Below are positions 50,363 through 59,453 of a DNA stretch of 64,000 nt, piece by piece. The translations under genes were made by a program, and so were the position numbers. The stretch comes from Pseudoalteromonas sp. GCY (GTDB taxonomy: Bacteria; Pseudomonadota; Gammaproteobacteria; Enterobacterales; Alteromonadaceae). Within the stretch, counting starts at the first letter, position 1; each line of letters begins with the position of its first letter. The notes below the pieces were generated by a model. The model searched no databases and was not told the DNA's origin. It worked only from the letters and a program-made list of their open reading frames with translations. Location: the NCBI RefSeq assembly GCF_016695175.1, contig NZ_CP068023.1, forward strand, positions 4,117,163 to 4,181,162, given 5' to 3'.

Positions 50363-51484
50363 ATGGAAAAAGGGCTTATTAGCTTCTTTGAAGTTACTCA
50401 CTGTGGCTTCTATAGAATGAGAAATAAAAAAGACAGTGAGCTGGTAGAGGGATCTTTGAGTGAAACTATTAAGTTAGTTACTAATTGGGTCAAAGATAAA
50501 GAGTTTTCAAAAACAATTCCCTGGGATGTTGCAACTAATCCAAATAGAACACAAATTTATTGTAAATCTGTTACCACTGATCCTGTTACTGGTGATTCAC
50601 TCTTCGTATTTTGGAAGCGTTATAGCGATGATAGTGGTAACCTAAGTGGAATTTTGGCCGATTCGAAGGTAGGTTCAAATAAAGGTGACTCAATAAAGGT
50701 AGGGAAGAAAGTAGGTGGGAAACCAGTCATTCTTGGGGAGCCAATGTACTATTGGTTTATCCCCGAATATAACCTTCTTGCTTCAGTAAAGTTTCCAAAT
50801 TCTCTAGCTGATACTGATTCCATATATGATTACTTCAAAAGGACTATTGATTTAAGAGTCGATCATCCTAGAAAAGAGATACATGAGCATGATATCTACA
50901 ATCAGTATGCTGGTAGAAATATAACTACAAAAAATGTTTGTTATAAATCGGATGATGACTCTTTCACTATGAAGTTTAGATTTCATGGGCAGTTGAAAGA
51001 ATTATCGGTTAAGAATGTAGATACAGATCGATTATCAAAAACTATATCTCACATTGTCGTTAGAGATACAATTTCAACGGTTAAAGAAGATGACAAAGAC
51101 TCTATATTTAAGCTTTGGGATAAGGTAACTAAGAAACAAAAAGGTAAATACTTCAAGAAACAAGTTGAGATTGTATCCGAAGCCAATTTGAATGGAAATG
51201 AGCTTAAATCAATGTTGAATGTTTATTGTGAAGAATATGATCCAACTGAAGAAGACTGGAACAATGTTGGCTTTAAAACCGACGGAAAAGACGGCACAAC
51301 AAAGTGGTTTAATCGTTATGTTGATAGAGCTCATATATTAATTAATACTCTTGAAAAAGAAGATGGAAACTATTATCCAGCTGAAAAAATCCTTCCAATA
51401 TTGACTAGGCAGAGGGTTGACATATTAGCGCCAATTCTGGAAGGCGGTGAGGAAGAAGAGCTCGATAAAGTTGTTGGTGAGTAG
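50363..51484 (+). CDS. 373-aa protein of unknown function, island cassette gene 1
   Basis: I do not recognise this protein. It starts with ATG after AACGGGCAGAAAC and has no signal peptide or TM segment, so it is cytosolic. It is rich in Lys, Asp, Thr and Tyr, with an N-terminal region (MEKGLISFFEVTHCGFYRM) like an RNA/DNA-binding or nuclease-type beta-alpha start, a charged middle, and an acidic C-terminus (LEGGEEEELDKVVGE). The DNA is clearly more AT-rich than the backbone, as expected for transferred DNA. It is followed 1 nt later by a four-TM protein, so the two form an operon. A cytosolic sensor with a membrane effector would suit an anti-phage cassette (Kiwa has such a pairing), but I see no specific homology. 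Confidence 0.78.
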   Translation: MEKGLISFFEVTHCGFYRMRNKKDSELVEGSLSETIKLVTNWVKDKEFSKTIPWDVATNPNRTQIYCKSVTTDPVTGDSLFVFWKRYSDDSGNLSGILADSKVGSNKGDSIKVGKKVGGKPVILGEPMYYWFIPEYNLLASVKFPNSLADTDSIYDYFKRTIDLRVDHPRKEIHEHDIYNQYAGRNITTKNVCYKSDDDSFTMKFRFHGQLKELSVKNVDTDRLSKTISHIVVRDTISTVKEDDKDSIFKLWDKVTKKQKGKYFKKQVEIVSEANLNGNELKSMLNVYCEEYDPTEEDWNNVGFKTDGKDGTTKWFNRYVDRAHILINTLEKEDGNYYPAEKILPILTRQRVDILAPILEGGEEEELDKVVGE

Positions 51485-51485
51485 A

Positions 51486-51989
51486 ATGACACGCCTTATC
51501 ATACAAAGTGTATTTATTCTTGTAAGCTTAACTATAGCTTACTACACAGCTGCTGGAATCAGATTTGAGCAGGTCAAAGAAGTACTTTCTACATTACAAA
51601 ACATATCGGCAGCAGTTTTTACTTTAGCTGGTATTTGGATTGCATATATATACCCAGAAGCTATAGCTGCTTTTACTAATCCGAAAAAAGTTTCATTGAT
51701 AAAAGGTAGCGAAAAAACAAAGCGTATTGAGAAGTTAGTACTAATAATTCTAACTTCCGCCTTTGTCTTGGTCACTATCCTTCTTTTTAACTTATCTTAC
51801 ATGCTTTTAAAAAATGCATCTGTTGTGATTGAACACAAAGAGGTACTTAAAATCTTAAGTGTGGGACTAATAATATTTGTTTCTTTGAACCAAATTAAAG
51901 CGATCCTAGCTGTGATGATAAACAATATTGAGTTCGTAAATGAGTTACATAAGAATAAAACCGAACAAGAAGCAAACGATGAGCTGTAG
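51486..51989 (+). CDS. four-TM membrane protein of unknown function, island cassette gene 2
   Basis: 167 aa from ATG 51486, 1 nt after the previous stop (TAG A ATG), so translation is probably coupled; the frame is open further upstream but that part overlaps gene 1. Four hydrophobic helices are visible: IIQSVFILVSLTIAYYTA, ISAAVFTLAGIWIAYIYP, LVLIILTSAFVLVTILLF and ILSVGLIIFVSLNQIKAILA. Charged loops (NPKKVSLIKGSEKTKRIEK) separate the pairs, and a short acidic tail ends it. No enzyme motif. Likely partner of gene 1; function unknown. Confidence 0.75.
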   Translation: MTRLIIQSVFILVSLTIAYYTAAGIRFEQVKEVLSTLQNISAAVFTLAGIWIAYIYPEAIAAFTNPKKVSLIKGSEKTKRIEKLVLIILTSAFVLVTILLFNLSYMLLKNASVVIEHKEVLKILSVGLIIFVSLNQIKAILAVMINNIEFVNELHKNKTEQEANDEL

Positions 51990-52294
51990 TAGAGTGCAGA
52001 CTTTATAACCACTCCTTTCAAACCCTGTAAAGCCATAAATCGGAACCCCGCAAGCGGGGCCCCTTGCTTCGCAACCCTGCGGGCGATTTCTAGCTTGACT
52101 GGATTTTCTCTGCGTAGTGAAGGTTATCCAAGAGGTATGCGGCGCTCTGAGTGGCAAGCACTCGACGCTTTCACACCTCCTGGATACAACTGGCTTTTCA
52201 AATAAAAACGGGAAAGAGGGAAGGTAAATAAAATTATATTTAACTGTTTTTATTAAACTTTCCCAGTTTCCCATATTTCCCAACCTAATATCCT
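51990..52294. repeat. structured, GC-rich intergenic segment of the island
   Basis: This gap is GC-rich against AT-rich neighbours. It holds a tight hairpin CCCCGC-AA-GCGGGG (52046-52059), possibly a terminator for the cassette. It also holds a long imperfect inverted repeat, TATCCAAGAGGT (52125-52136) and ACCTCCTGGATA (52175-52186), with an inner GAGTG-GCAAG-CACTC stem (52149-52163). It looks like a small cruciform repeat element; origin unknown. Confidence 0.5.
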
Positions 52295-53497
52295 TTATTG
52301 AAATAAACTAGGTAGGGTGGTCATCGCCTCTTTTCGCTTACGCTCAACTATATCAGAGTAAATTTGTGTTGTTTTTAACTCTGAGTGGCCTAGTAGCTTT
52401 GATACCGTATAGATATCGATATCATTAGTTAACATACGGACTGCAAATGTGTGTCTCGCGCAGTGAAAGGTTATGTGCTTTGTAATACCTGCTCTGAGCA
52501 TCCATTGGGTTAGGGCTACGTTAGTATAGCTCGAGTATCTTAAGCCTTTAAAAACACGTTCATGGGCTTCTCCTTGCGAACCTAATAAGCTGATCGCATC
52601 ATCGGGTAAATCAAGGTACTGGAGATGTTTTGTTTTCGTATGTCTGAACGTCGCGCGTTGCTCTTTTAAAGCTATTCGATCCCACGTTAGTTTTTGAATA
52701 TCGCTCCAGCGCATACCTGTCAGGCATCCGAATAAGAATGCTCGCTTTAGTACATCATATCGGCACTCTGTTCTATAAAGAGCTGTTACTTCTTCCTCTT
52801 CTAAGTAATTACGAGGGTTTTGTTCTATCTTGATGCTTTTTACTTCGTTTACAGGATTTCGGCGAATAATGCCTTCGTGAAATGCTTTGTTTAAAGCCGC
52901 TCTCACTTTATTGAAATAGCATGATGTAGTATTTGAAGAAAGTAGCTTATCTGACTTTGTTCGTGCATGTTTTATTAAGTATGTTCTGAACCCTCATAAT
53001 ACATCTGCATCGAAGTCAGCAAATGACAGCGGGTTTCCTTCACAATACCTCTTTAGATGCATTAACGATGATTCCCAGAGCGATACGTTTGATGTGCTAT
53101 CCGTGTGCTCTTTTTCGTTAATTAATTGCTGCATGTAGCTATAAAAGCTTTCTTGCTGTTTTTTTGAGTCTTCAAAATGATGCTTGTTGTTAGCTAAATC
53201 AACAATCGCTTGTGCCCTTATCTTTTCTGAAATATCTAGGGTCTTTTTATTGTGATCTCGTTCAAACTTGTCTTTAGGAGTGGCATAAATGAACAAGTCT
53301 AATGATTGTCTTTTACGGCGTTTTACTCGTTTGCCATTTTCATTTAGGTAAGAACCATAATTTCTGGTTAATAACAGTTGTTGGCGGCCAGCACTATCAG
53401 GTGACTTTTTCTCGATAGTTAATTTCATAATAACTTCCTCTTTGGTGGACCAATAGTGGCTCACATCAAAGAAGTAAGTGGGCCATTCGAGGCCCAT
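52295..53497 (-). pseudogene. tyrosine integrase interrupted by one in-frame TGA
   Basis: It would be 400 aa. The N-terminal part (53497-52994) has a basic arm-type domain (GKRVKRRKRQSLDLFIYATPK) and a helical core-binding region. At 52994-52996 the frame meets TGA, then continues in the same frame as GFRTYLIKHARTKS... to the catalytic domain. All catalytic residues are present there: Arg in GCLTGMRWSDIQKLT, HxxR in FHCARHTFAVRML, LGHSELKTTQ and Tyr in TQIYSDI. A GTG at 52906 could start a separate 203-aa C-terminal piece, but there is no good ribosome site. Its start lies about 100 nt from the end of mnmE, so this is the enzyme that would have placed the island there. One base change would restore it. 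Confidence 0.85.
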
Positions 53498-53503
53498 ATT
53501 ATG

Positions 53504-53597
53504 AAACTAAAGGAAACTAGAGAAATATAAAAAGTAATTAAATGTATGAATATATTAGGTATTTTAACTTTATTTGGATATTTGTTTCCTTTAGTTT
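53504..53597. repeat. 14-bp inverted repeat between integrase and mnmE, candidate att/arm site
   Basis: Arms AAACTAAAGGAAAC (53504-53517) and GTTTCCTTTAGTTT (53584-53597) are perfect inverted copies 66 bp apart, ending 6 nt before the mnmE stop. They fill the whole gap between int and mnmE. Paired arm sites near an integrase start are typical of attP regions. Confidence 0.55.
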
Positions 53598-53603
53598 ACC
53601 TTG

Positions 53604-54968
53604 TTATTTACCAATACAAAACGAGCTAAAGATTTTGCCCAGCAAGTCGTCGGAGGTGAATTCACCGGTGATCTCATTGAGGTATTGCTGGGTAAGGCGT
53701 AGCTCTTCTGCCAAAATTTCACCGGCAATATGCATTTCTAGCTGAGTTTGACCTATTTCTAGGTGCTCAGCAGCGCGCTCTAGGGCGTCTAAGTGACGAC
53801 GGCGAGCCATAAAGCCACCTTCAGTTGCACCAGTAAATCCAATACAGGCTTTTAGGTGTTCTCTCAATAAATCAATGCCTTGAATATCTTTGGCACTTAG
53901 ACGGATAAGGGTATGGCCATCACTCGTTGTTGCGCCAACCGCTTCACCGCTTAAATCGACTTTATTGCGGATCACGGTAATTTCCATGCCTTGTGGTAAC
54001 TGCTCGATAAAATCAGGCCAGATCTTCGCAGGATCGGTTTCGTGGGTTTCGGTGCCATCCACCATAAACAGTACGTGATCGGCGCCGCGGATCTCTTCCC
54101 AAGCACGCTCAATGCCTATTTGTTCTACTTTATCTGGACTCTCACGAAGTCCTGCCGTGTCGATAATATGAAGGGGCATGCCATCAATATGAATATGCTC
54201 ACGTAGTACGTCTCGCGTCGTACCTGCGATGTCTGTAACAATCGCGGCTTCACGGCCAGCTAAGGCGTTGAGTAATGAAGATTTTCCGGCGTTAGGGCGG
54301 CCAGCAATAACTACGCGCATGCCTTCACGCATGATGCTGCCTTGCTTGGCTTGTTTACGCACTTCTGCGAGTTGCTGAATAATGGCTTCTAGGTTACCCG
54401 AGACTTTACCATCGGAAAGAAAGTCGATTTCTTCGTCGGGGAAGTCAATTGCGGCTTCTACGTACATGCGCAGATGAATTACTTTCTCAACCAAGGTGTT
54501 GATATGTTTAGAAAAGTCACCTTGTAGTGAATGTAGCGCACTTTTTGCAGCTTGCTCGCTGGTGGCGTTGATCAAGTCTGCGATAGCTTCTGCTTGCGTT
54601 AAGTCTAGCTTGTCGTTCATAAAAGCACGTTCTGAGAACTCACCAGGCTTTGCCAAGCGCACTTGCTCAATTTGGCTGATTTCCTTTAACAGCATATCAA
54701 GTACCACTGGGCCACCGTGACCTTGTAACTCAAGGACATCTTCACCGGTGAATGAGTTCGGCCCTTGGAAGAACAACGCAATACCTTGGTCGAGTTGTTC
54801 ACCTGCTAAGGTATTGAATGGCAGGTATTCGGCATAGCGAGTTTTTGGGCATTTACCTAAGATTAGCTCTGCGACCTCTCGGGCTTTACTGCCTGAAACT
54901 CGAATAATACCAACGCCACCGCGACCCGGTGCGGTAGCCTGTGCTGCTATGGTGTCTTGTGCGATCAT
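53604..54968 (-). CDS. mnmE: tRNA modification GTPase MnmE
   Basis: 454 aa, as in E. coli. An N-terminal tetrahydrofolate-binding domain is followed by helices with an inserted G domain: [31 protein letters not shown] and RNKVDLSG. The C-terminal FCIGK motif is intact, so the island did not damage the gene. It works with MnmG to modify wobble U34. The last 18 bases (TTTTGTATTGGTAAATAA) closely resemble the known integration site of Salmonella genomic island 1 at the 3' end of trmE (mnmE). Confidence 0.98.
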   Translation of the reverse strand: MIAQDTIAAQATAPGRGGVGIIRVSGSKAREVAELILGKCPKTRYAEYLPFNTLAGEQLDQGIALFFQGPNSFTGEDVLELQGHGGPVVLDMLLKEISQIEQVRLAKPGEFSERAFMNDKLDLTQAEAIADLINATSEQAAKSALHSLQGDFSKHINTLVEKVIHLRMYVEAAIDFPDEEIDFLSDGKVSGNLEAIIQQLAEVRKQAKQGSIMREGMRVVIAGRPNAGKSSLLNALAGREAAIVTDIAGTTRDVLREHIHIDGMPLHIIDTAGLRESPDKVEQIGIERAWEEIRGADHVLFMVDGTETHETDPAKIWPDFIEQLPQGMEITVIRNKVDLSGEAVGATTSDGHTLIRLSAKDIQGIDLLREHLKACIGFTGATEGGFMARRRHLDALERAAEHLEIGQTQLEMHIAGEILAEELRLTQQYLNEITGEFTSDDLLGKIFSSFCIGK

Positions 54969-55122
54969 GATGACTCTTTAGACTGTCTGGTTAATAGCCA
55001 TAATTGTACAGCAATTGATATATCTCAGGTATAGCTGGTGGGTAATATCTAAGTCTGCTCATTGCGTTTTGGGTGGTTGATGACCTTAATGATACGGTTA
55101 TGCGCTTTTGTCAGGTATAATT

Positions 55123-57360
55123 ATGGTCACAGTTTTTACTGTTCTTACTAGCAAAGGTTGTATAAGGGAAACTAACGCTGTGCTGCACTTTCTTCAATAC
55201 CGCTTCGATCCAAATGTCTCGTGTCTATATCGTGATGCTGAGCAAGTGCCACTGAGGCCGAGAGTCGCGCAGCTGTTGGCTTATTTTTTAGCCCATCCAA
55301 ATCAAATTGTTACACGTGAAACATTGCTCAGTACGTTGTGGCAACACGGTGAGTTTAGAGAAGCTGCACTAACACAAAGTATCACTGAGCTAAGACAAGC
55401 CCTCAAAGATAACGCCCAGCAACCCACCTTTATTAAAACCATACCACAGCAAGGTTATCAGTGGATTTGTCCTGTTGAGAGCCGCACATTTACCACATTC
55501 AAACTCACTACAACAATGAAAGCGATGCTTGTCGTTGGCGCTATTGCGTTAAGTGGAGTCGCAGCGAGTGTTTACCTCGTTTCTAGCTCAGTACCCGTTG
55601 TCACTCGTATACAAGCTGAGCAAGACTCGTTAATCATTGTGCCTATGGTGAATGAGACGGGTGTGCAAGCCAATGCGTGGTGGGGTTATGCGCTTGAAGC
55701 AGCATTGAGACAACATTTACAGTCTCATTATCAATTAGTACCGCGAAGTCAATATCCTGAGCTTGCAGAGAATAGTGCGATTAATCAGCTCACGCTTTCA
55801 CTAAAGCCGATACAACAGCGTTTTTTACTCAGTGTTACTTATGGAGATAAGCAAAGCGAGATAATTGTTGAACAGTTAGATGAGAGCTTTGAAGCGATTG
55901 CAACAGAGGTTATTGCGCAGTTAGCGCTAGATATTGACACTAAAACCGCCAAAAAATCATCCTTAAATCTAGCAATGAATGACTATTACCGCGGTGTACA
56001 AGCATTAAATGAACAGGGACCTCAACTGGCAAAGGCATATTTTGAGGCGGCTGTGGCACAGATGCCGGAACATCTAGAAAGTCAGTTGGAGCTTGCGCAA
56101 ATTTGTTGGCAGCTCGGTGATATTGATTCTGCCACACGTCGATTCGAACAGGTTTCACTAAGTTCAGCTTCAATCGCGACTCGTGCTCGCTACCACCTCT
56201 ATTACGGAGAGTTTTTCAAGGCACAAGGCTTACATCAGCAAGCGTTGCAGCAAGCTCAACTTGCCCTCGATGCTGCTGAGCAAAGCCAGCAAGTTGAATT
56301 GATTGCGATGGCATATCAACTCAAAGCAGATGCTTTTTGGGTGTTACAGCGTTGGGATGAATACCAGCAAGCGATGAGTTCAGCGCATGTTTTGATAGGC
56401 AGTCGATCGTTTGCCTATAGCGAAGCACAGCGGAGTTTCTATCTTGCCAATCCACCAGCGGCTGGTCCCGCTGAAAAAACGTTACTGAACTTAGAGAAGA
56501 GTAAACCTGTGCTCGCGCAAGCCATTGCCTATTATGAGCAAACAGAGCAGACCATGAATCTAATAAAAGCTTTGTTTGCTTATGGTCAAAATTACTTAGT
56601 GCCAGTGGTTGAAAGTGAGCCTAGTTTATTAAAAGCCCTCGCTTTGGCTCAGAAAAATGGATATCGCTATTTAGAAAAGCAAATACTCACTTACCTAGGA
56701 TTCTACTATATTCAGCTACATCAGGGAGAAAAGGCGCTACGGTATTTAAAAGACATTAACGGCGAGCCGCGTTTTATTCCAAGCTATGAGCAACAGCAAT
56801 TGCTGATTGGCATGGCGCATATGGATATCGCATTGCAAACGGGTGATACGGATGCAATGCAAAGTGCAATTACGCAATATCAAATGCTGTTAGAAAGCGA
56901 TTATATTTCTTCGGTGACGCGTGCCAACGTTAAATTGTTACTGGGTTGGACCTGGATCAAAGCGGGCAAGCTCGAATTAGCAGAGCCGTTGACGATTGAA
57001 GCAATGCAAGACTATCAAACGTTACAGCTACAAGAAGTTGAGATCTATGCGCTCTATACGCAAATGTATATCCACCTTTTGAGAAACGAGCCTCAACAAG
57101 CGCTTGAGATCATTACTGCACATCAACATACCAATTCACACCTCTTGTTGCTTTACGGTGTTGTTGCGGCTGATATGTTAAAAGAAGAAGCGCTGCAAAA
57201 ACGCTTTTCAGATAAATTGGCCGGACTCGGAAACAGCCAATTATTACAGCAACAGTTGCTGCAAATACGCCAGCAAAGCAGCATCGATAAGCATTTTATA
57301 GCTGAACTTATCGATGCCCCTTACAGCGTCTATTGTCAGAGTAAATGGACGATAAATTAG
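55123..57360 (+). CDS. CadC-like winged-helix membrane regulator with TPR-type C-terminus
   Basis: About 745 aa. An N-terminal OmpR-type winged helix has the markers VPLRPRVAQLLAYFLAHPNQIVT, ETLLSTLWQ and FIKTIPQQGYQWICPVE. One TM helix follows (MLVVGAIALSGVAASVYLVSS). The rest is periplasmic: a small alpha/beta domain, then about 450 residues of helix pairs of TPR type (AKAYFEAAVAQMPEHLESQLELAQICWQLGDID). The frame is open to a TTG at 55108; I take ATG 55123, but a GTG near 55180 with AAGGG ahead is also possible and would remove about 20 residues. It converges on the thiol-redox operon (3-nt gap), so joint control is not shown. Confidence 0.83.
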   Translation: MVTVFTVLTSKGCIRETNAVLHFLQYRFDPNVSCLYRDAEQVPLRPRVAQLLAYFLAHPNQIVTRETLLSTLWQHGEFREAALTQSITELRQALKDNAQQPTFIKTIPQQGYQWICPVESRTFTTFKLTTTMKAMLVVGAIALSGVAASVYLVSSSVPVVTRIQAEQDSLIIVPMVNETGVQANAWWGYALEAALRQHLQSHYQLVPRSQYPELAENSAINQLTLSLKPIQQRFLLSVTYGDKQSEIIVEQLDESFEAIATEVIAQLALDIDTKTAKKSSLNLAMNDYYRGVQALNEQGPQLAKAYFEAAVAQMPEHLESQLELAQICWQLGDIDSATRRFEQVSLSSASIATRARYHLYYGEFFKAQGLHQQALQQAQLALDAAEQSQQVELIAMAYQLKADAFWVLQRWDEYQQAMSSAHVLIGSRSFAYSEAQRSFYLANPPAAGPAEKTLLNLEKSKPVLAQAIAYYEQTEQTMNLIKALFAYGQNYLVPVVESEPSLLKALALAQKNGYRYLEKQILTYLGFYYIQLHQGEKALRYLKDINGEPRFIPSYEQQQLLIGMAHMDIALQTGDTDAMQSAITQYQMLLESDYISSVTRANVKLLLGWTWIKAGKLELAEPLTIEAMQDYQTLQLQEVEIYALYTQMYIHLLRNEPQQALEIITAHQHTNSHLLLLYGVVAADMLKEEALQKRFSDKLAGLGNSQLLQQQLLQIRQQSSIDKHFIAELIDAPYSVYCQSKWTIN

Positions 57361-57363
57361 GCT

Positions 57364-58101
57364 CTAGTCTATGTTGGGTGGCTGATTACCGCGATAAACG
57401 ACTTCACCATGTTTGTCTTGTACCACCCAGTAAGGTAGCTCTCTAATCTCAAACTGGCTAAATACTTCGTTGTGGTGATCGAACACAATATCGTGTTTGA
57501 CCTCAAAGCGTTGTTGGTAGTCTCGAGCACTTTGTTCTTCCACATAAAAGGGCTTAATCACAGTAACGACCGGATACGCACTCGAGTCAGCGAGTTGATT
57601 GTTTTGCTTTATTCTCATTTCACAGGCAGGAATATGTTGAAACGGACACAAACTATCGCTGAAAAATAACACTCTGTATTGACTGTTTATAGTCGCTATC
57701 GAAAATGGTGTACCTGTGAGTGTTTGCAACGGGATCCGTGTTTCTTTCTCTGTGCTTGGTGCACTGTTAGTCGTCAACAACTCTCGTTTGATAACTTTGT
57801 CGTCTTTAACGACAACACGAGCAGGTGTTTGCCTTACTGCAAAGCGTTGCATCAACTGGTTTTGCTTATCAATGGCTAACTCAGCATAGCTTGGGTAGGC
57901 CGTTTTAAACTGCGCTAAGCTTGCCTCATCAATATTAATATCGGGCTGTAGCAATCTCCTTGGTGCTAGTGGCGTTGGTAGAGTCGTGGGCTGTACATAC
58001 TCATCCCAAATATTAATAAACACATACTCTTGCGTGTTAGCGTGCGCAAACACGCTGAAACACACTGCGGCGAACATAAGTAGGGCTTTAATTGATGACA
58101 T
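57364..58101 (-). CDS. periplasmic thioredoxin-fold protein of the thiol-redox operon
   Basis: 245 aa with a clear signal peptide (ALLMFAAVCFSVFAHA). An N-terminal region of about 100 residues (INIWDEYVQP..., RFAVRQTPARVVV) looks like a degenerate thioredoxin fold without a CxxC. The second half has SDSLCPFQHIPACEMRI, two Cys eight residues apart where a thioredoxin has CxxC, and a cis-Pro-like FEIRELPYWVV. It therefore resembles a Dsb-type protein with an unusual active site. The start overlaps the TlpA-like stop (TAATG), so the genes are coupled. Role probably in disulfide chemistry of exported proteins; substrate unknown. Confidence 0.75.
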   Translation of the reverse strand: MSSIKALLMFAAVCFSVFAHANTQEYVFINIWDEYVQPTTLPTPLAPRRLLQPDINIDEASLAQFKTAYPSYAELAIDKQNQLMQRFAVRQTPARVVVKDDKVIKRELLTTNSAPSTEKETRIPLQTLTGTPFSIATINSQYRVLFFSDSLCPFQHIPACEMRIKQNNQLADSSAYPVVTVIKPFYVEEQSARDYQQRFEVKHDIVFDHHNEVFSQFEIRELPYWVVQDKHGEVVYRGNQPPNID

Positions 58102-58559
58102 TAGTTTGCTCCTTGGAGTGTGCTCAGATGTTGTTGCAGCTCATCTGTAAACAATGCGCTGCGATAGATTTCTTTGCCGTTTTCATCAATGAGGATATGT
58201 TGTGGCGTGCCTAACACTTGAAACTGCTGAGTTATCTTGCCATTACCATCAAATACCGTTGGAAATTGGTAATCATGTTTATCAAGGTAAGCTTGCACGC
58301 CTTTTTTTGACTGATTGAAGCCGATATTGACGGCGATAACCTGATAGTGGTTATTGGCTTGCTGAAAGCTTTGCTCAAGCAGTGGCATTTCTTCCACACA
58401 GTAGGAGCACCACGTTGCCCAAAACTTCAAGTAAGTGACTTTGCCTTGGCTGGTTATGGTATTGTTTGCAAGCGTATTGGCGGTAAGTACGGGATAGTCC
58501 TTTGCTGCAGACATTGTGCTGAGTAACATAAAGAGTGAATAAAATATGATTTTTTTCAT
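58101..58559 (-). CDS. TlpA/ResA-like periplasmic thioredoxin with a CSYC active site
   Basis: 152 aa from ATG 58559 (MKKIIFYSLF), with AAGGA ahead; the longer frame to 58667 overlaps the CcdA-like gene and is not needed. A signal peptide ends about MSAA. The active site reads FWATWCSYCVEEMP (Cys51, Cys54), and the cis-Pro loop is VLGTPQHILID. CSYC differs from the common CPPC/CGPC. TlpA-like proteins pass electrons from CcdA/DsbD-type membrane proteins to exported substrates, which fits the neighbour upstream. Confidence 0.9.
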   Translation of the reverse strand: MKKIIFYSLFMLLSTMSAAKDYPVLTANTLANNTITSQGKVTYLKFWATWCSYCVEEMPLLEQSFQQANNHYQVIAVNIGFNQSKKGVQAYLDKHDYQFPTVFDGNGKITQQFQVLGTPQHILIDENGKEIYRSALFTDELQQHLSTLQGAN

Positions 58560-58576
58560 GGTGGTTCCTTTGCGTT

Positions 58577-59248
58577 TTATAGCCAACTTTTGCCAGCTTG
58601 AATAAGAAAATATTGCGCCATCGCGACTAAGATAAGTGCGGTTGCTGTAGTGATGTGATTTAGCCAAGCTCCAGAGCTTGGTAATGTACGCAAAAAGCGC
58701 GTACTTAGGCCTGCTAGCAGTAATAGGGTGCTCATACCGAGCGCAAAACTAAACAGCAGCGCGCCTCCTAATAGAGGTTGCTGGGCATTAGCAACGAAGA
58801 GCAATAAGCCGCCTAAAATTGGAGACGTACAGGGAGCCGCAACAAGAGCGCTGGCCATGCCCATTAGAAGAGGTACTGGTGAGCCTGTTGCAATCGTATT
58901 TGGCAAGCGTGGCAGAGAGATTAAGCCTTTTGATACCGCAGCAAAGTAGAGTAATAGATTGGCAAAAATAAGCAGCACCCAAGGGTCTGTTGCTACTTGG
59001 CCAAAGAAGCTACCGGTTAATGCTGCAATAAATCCAAGCGCGGCGTACACCGCTGCAAAGCCTAGTGCATACCAGATTGGGGCAAGGCGAATATGGCGTT
59101 GTTGGCTAAGAGTTGCAACAGTTATGGGAAGTATGGGATATACGCAGGGCGTAAAGCTGGTGAGTACACCGACTAAGAGTGCAATAGGCACTAACCACCA
59201 ATCAGTTTCGGCACTGGAGAGTGCCTGTAGTAAAGTAGATTCAAGCAT
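58577..59248 (-). CDS. CcdA/DsbD-like thiol:disulfide transmembrane electron carrier
   Basis: 223 aa with six TM helices, the size of CcdA (DsbD beta domain without its periplasmic domains). The two functional Cys are in TFTPCVYPILP and AAPCTSPILGG, each next to the conserved prolines. It moves electrons from cytosolic thioredoxin to periplasmic thiol proteins. First gene of the three-gene unit with the TlpA-like and thioredoxin-fold proteins. It is divergent, over 205 bases, from the four CYYxD small-protein genes. Confidence 0.9.
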   Translation of the reverse strand: MLESTLLQALSSAETDWWLVPIALLVGVLTSFTPCVYPILPITVATLSQQRHIRLAPIWYALGFAAVYAALGFIAALTGSFFGQVATDPWVLLIFANLLLYFAAVSKGLISLPRLPNTIATGSPVPLLMGMASALVAAPCTSPILGGLLLFVANAQQPLLGGALLFSFALGMSTLLLLAGLSTRFLRTLPSSGAWLNHITTATALILVAMAQYFLIQAGKSWL

Positions 59249-59376
59249 CGTCTTCTCTTCGCATTTTTAACTGCAAAAGAGCATGACGGATAGCCCAGAT
59301 TTGACCTATCAAATCGTCATAAAATCGCTATCAAATTTTATCAAGTGATTGTTTTTTCTTATTTTATTTTTTTTTG

Positions 59377-59405
59377 TTGATACAAATGTTGTTTTAAAGT
59401 AAATT
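59377..59405 (+). promoter_or_regulatory. possible promoter of the CYYxD small-protein genes
   Basis: TTGATA, 17 bp, TAAATT, which would start the transcript about 40 nt before the first ATG. Read by eye in very AT-rich sequence, so chance is a real alternative. Confidence 0.4.
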
Positions 59406-59453
59406 TTTCAAACCTGTTTTGGGTACAGCGAGTTGATTTATAAAGGAAATGTA

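Noticed and set aside
51945..52283. Open frame of 112 codons on the minus strand across the cassette end
   Set aside because: It overlaps the four-TM gene and the structured repeat, has no ribosome site, and its Cys/Gly-rich part is the translation of the GC-rich repeat.
49220..53497. TGA read as selenocysteine or programmed readthrough in the two integrases
   Set aside because: Tyrosine recombinases are not selenoproteins, no downstream stem-loop of SECIS type stands out, and the first gene also lacks its C-terminus; decay is simpler.
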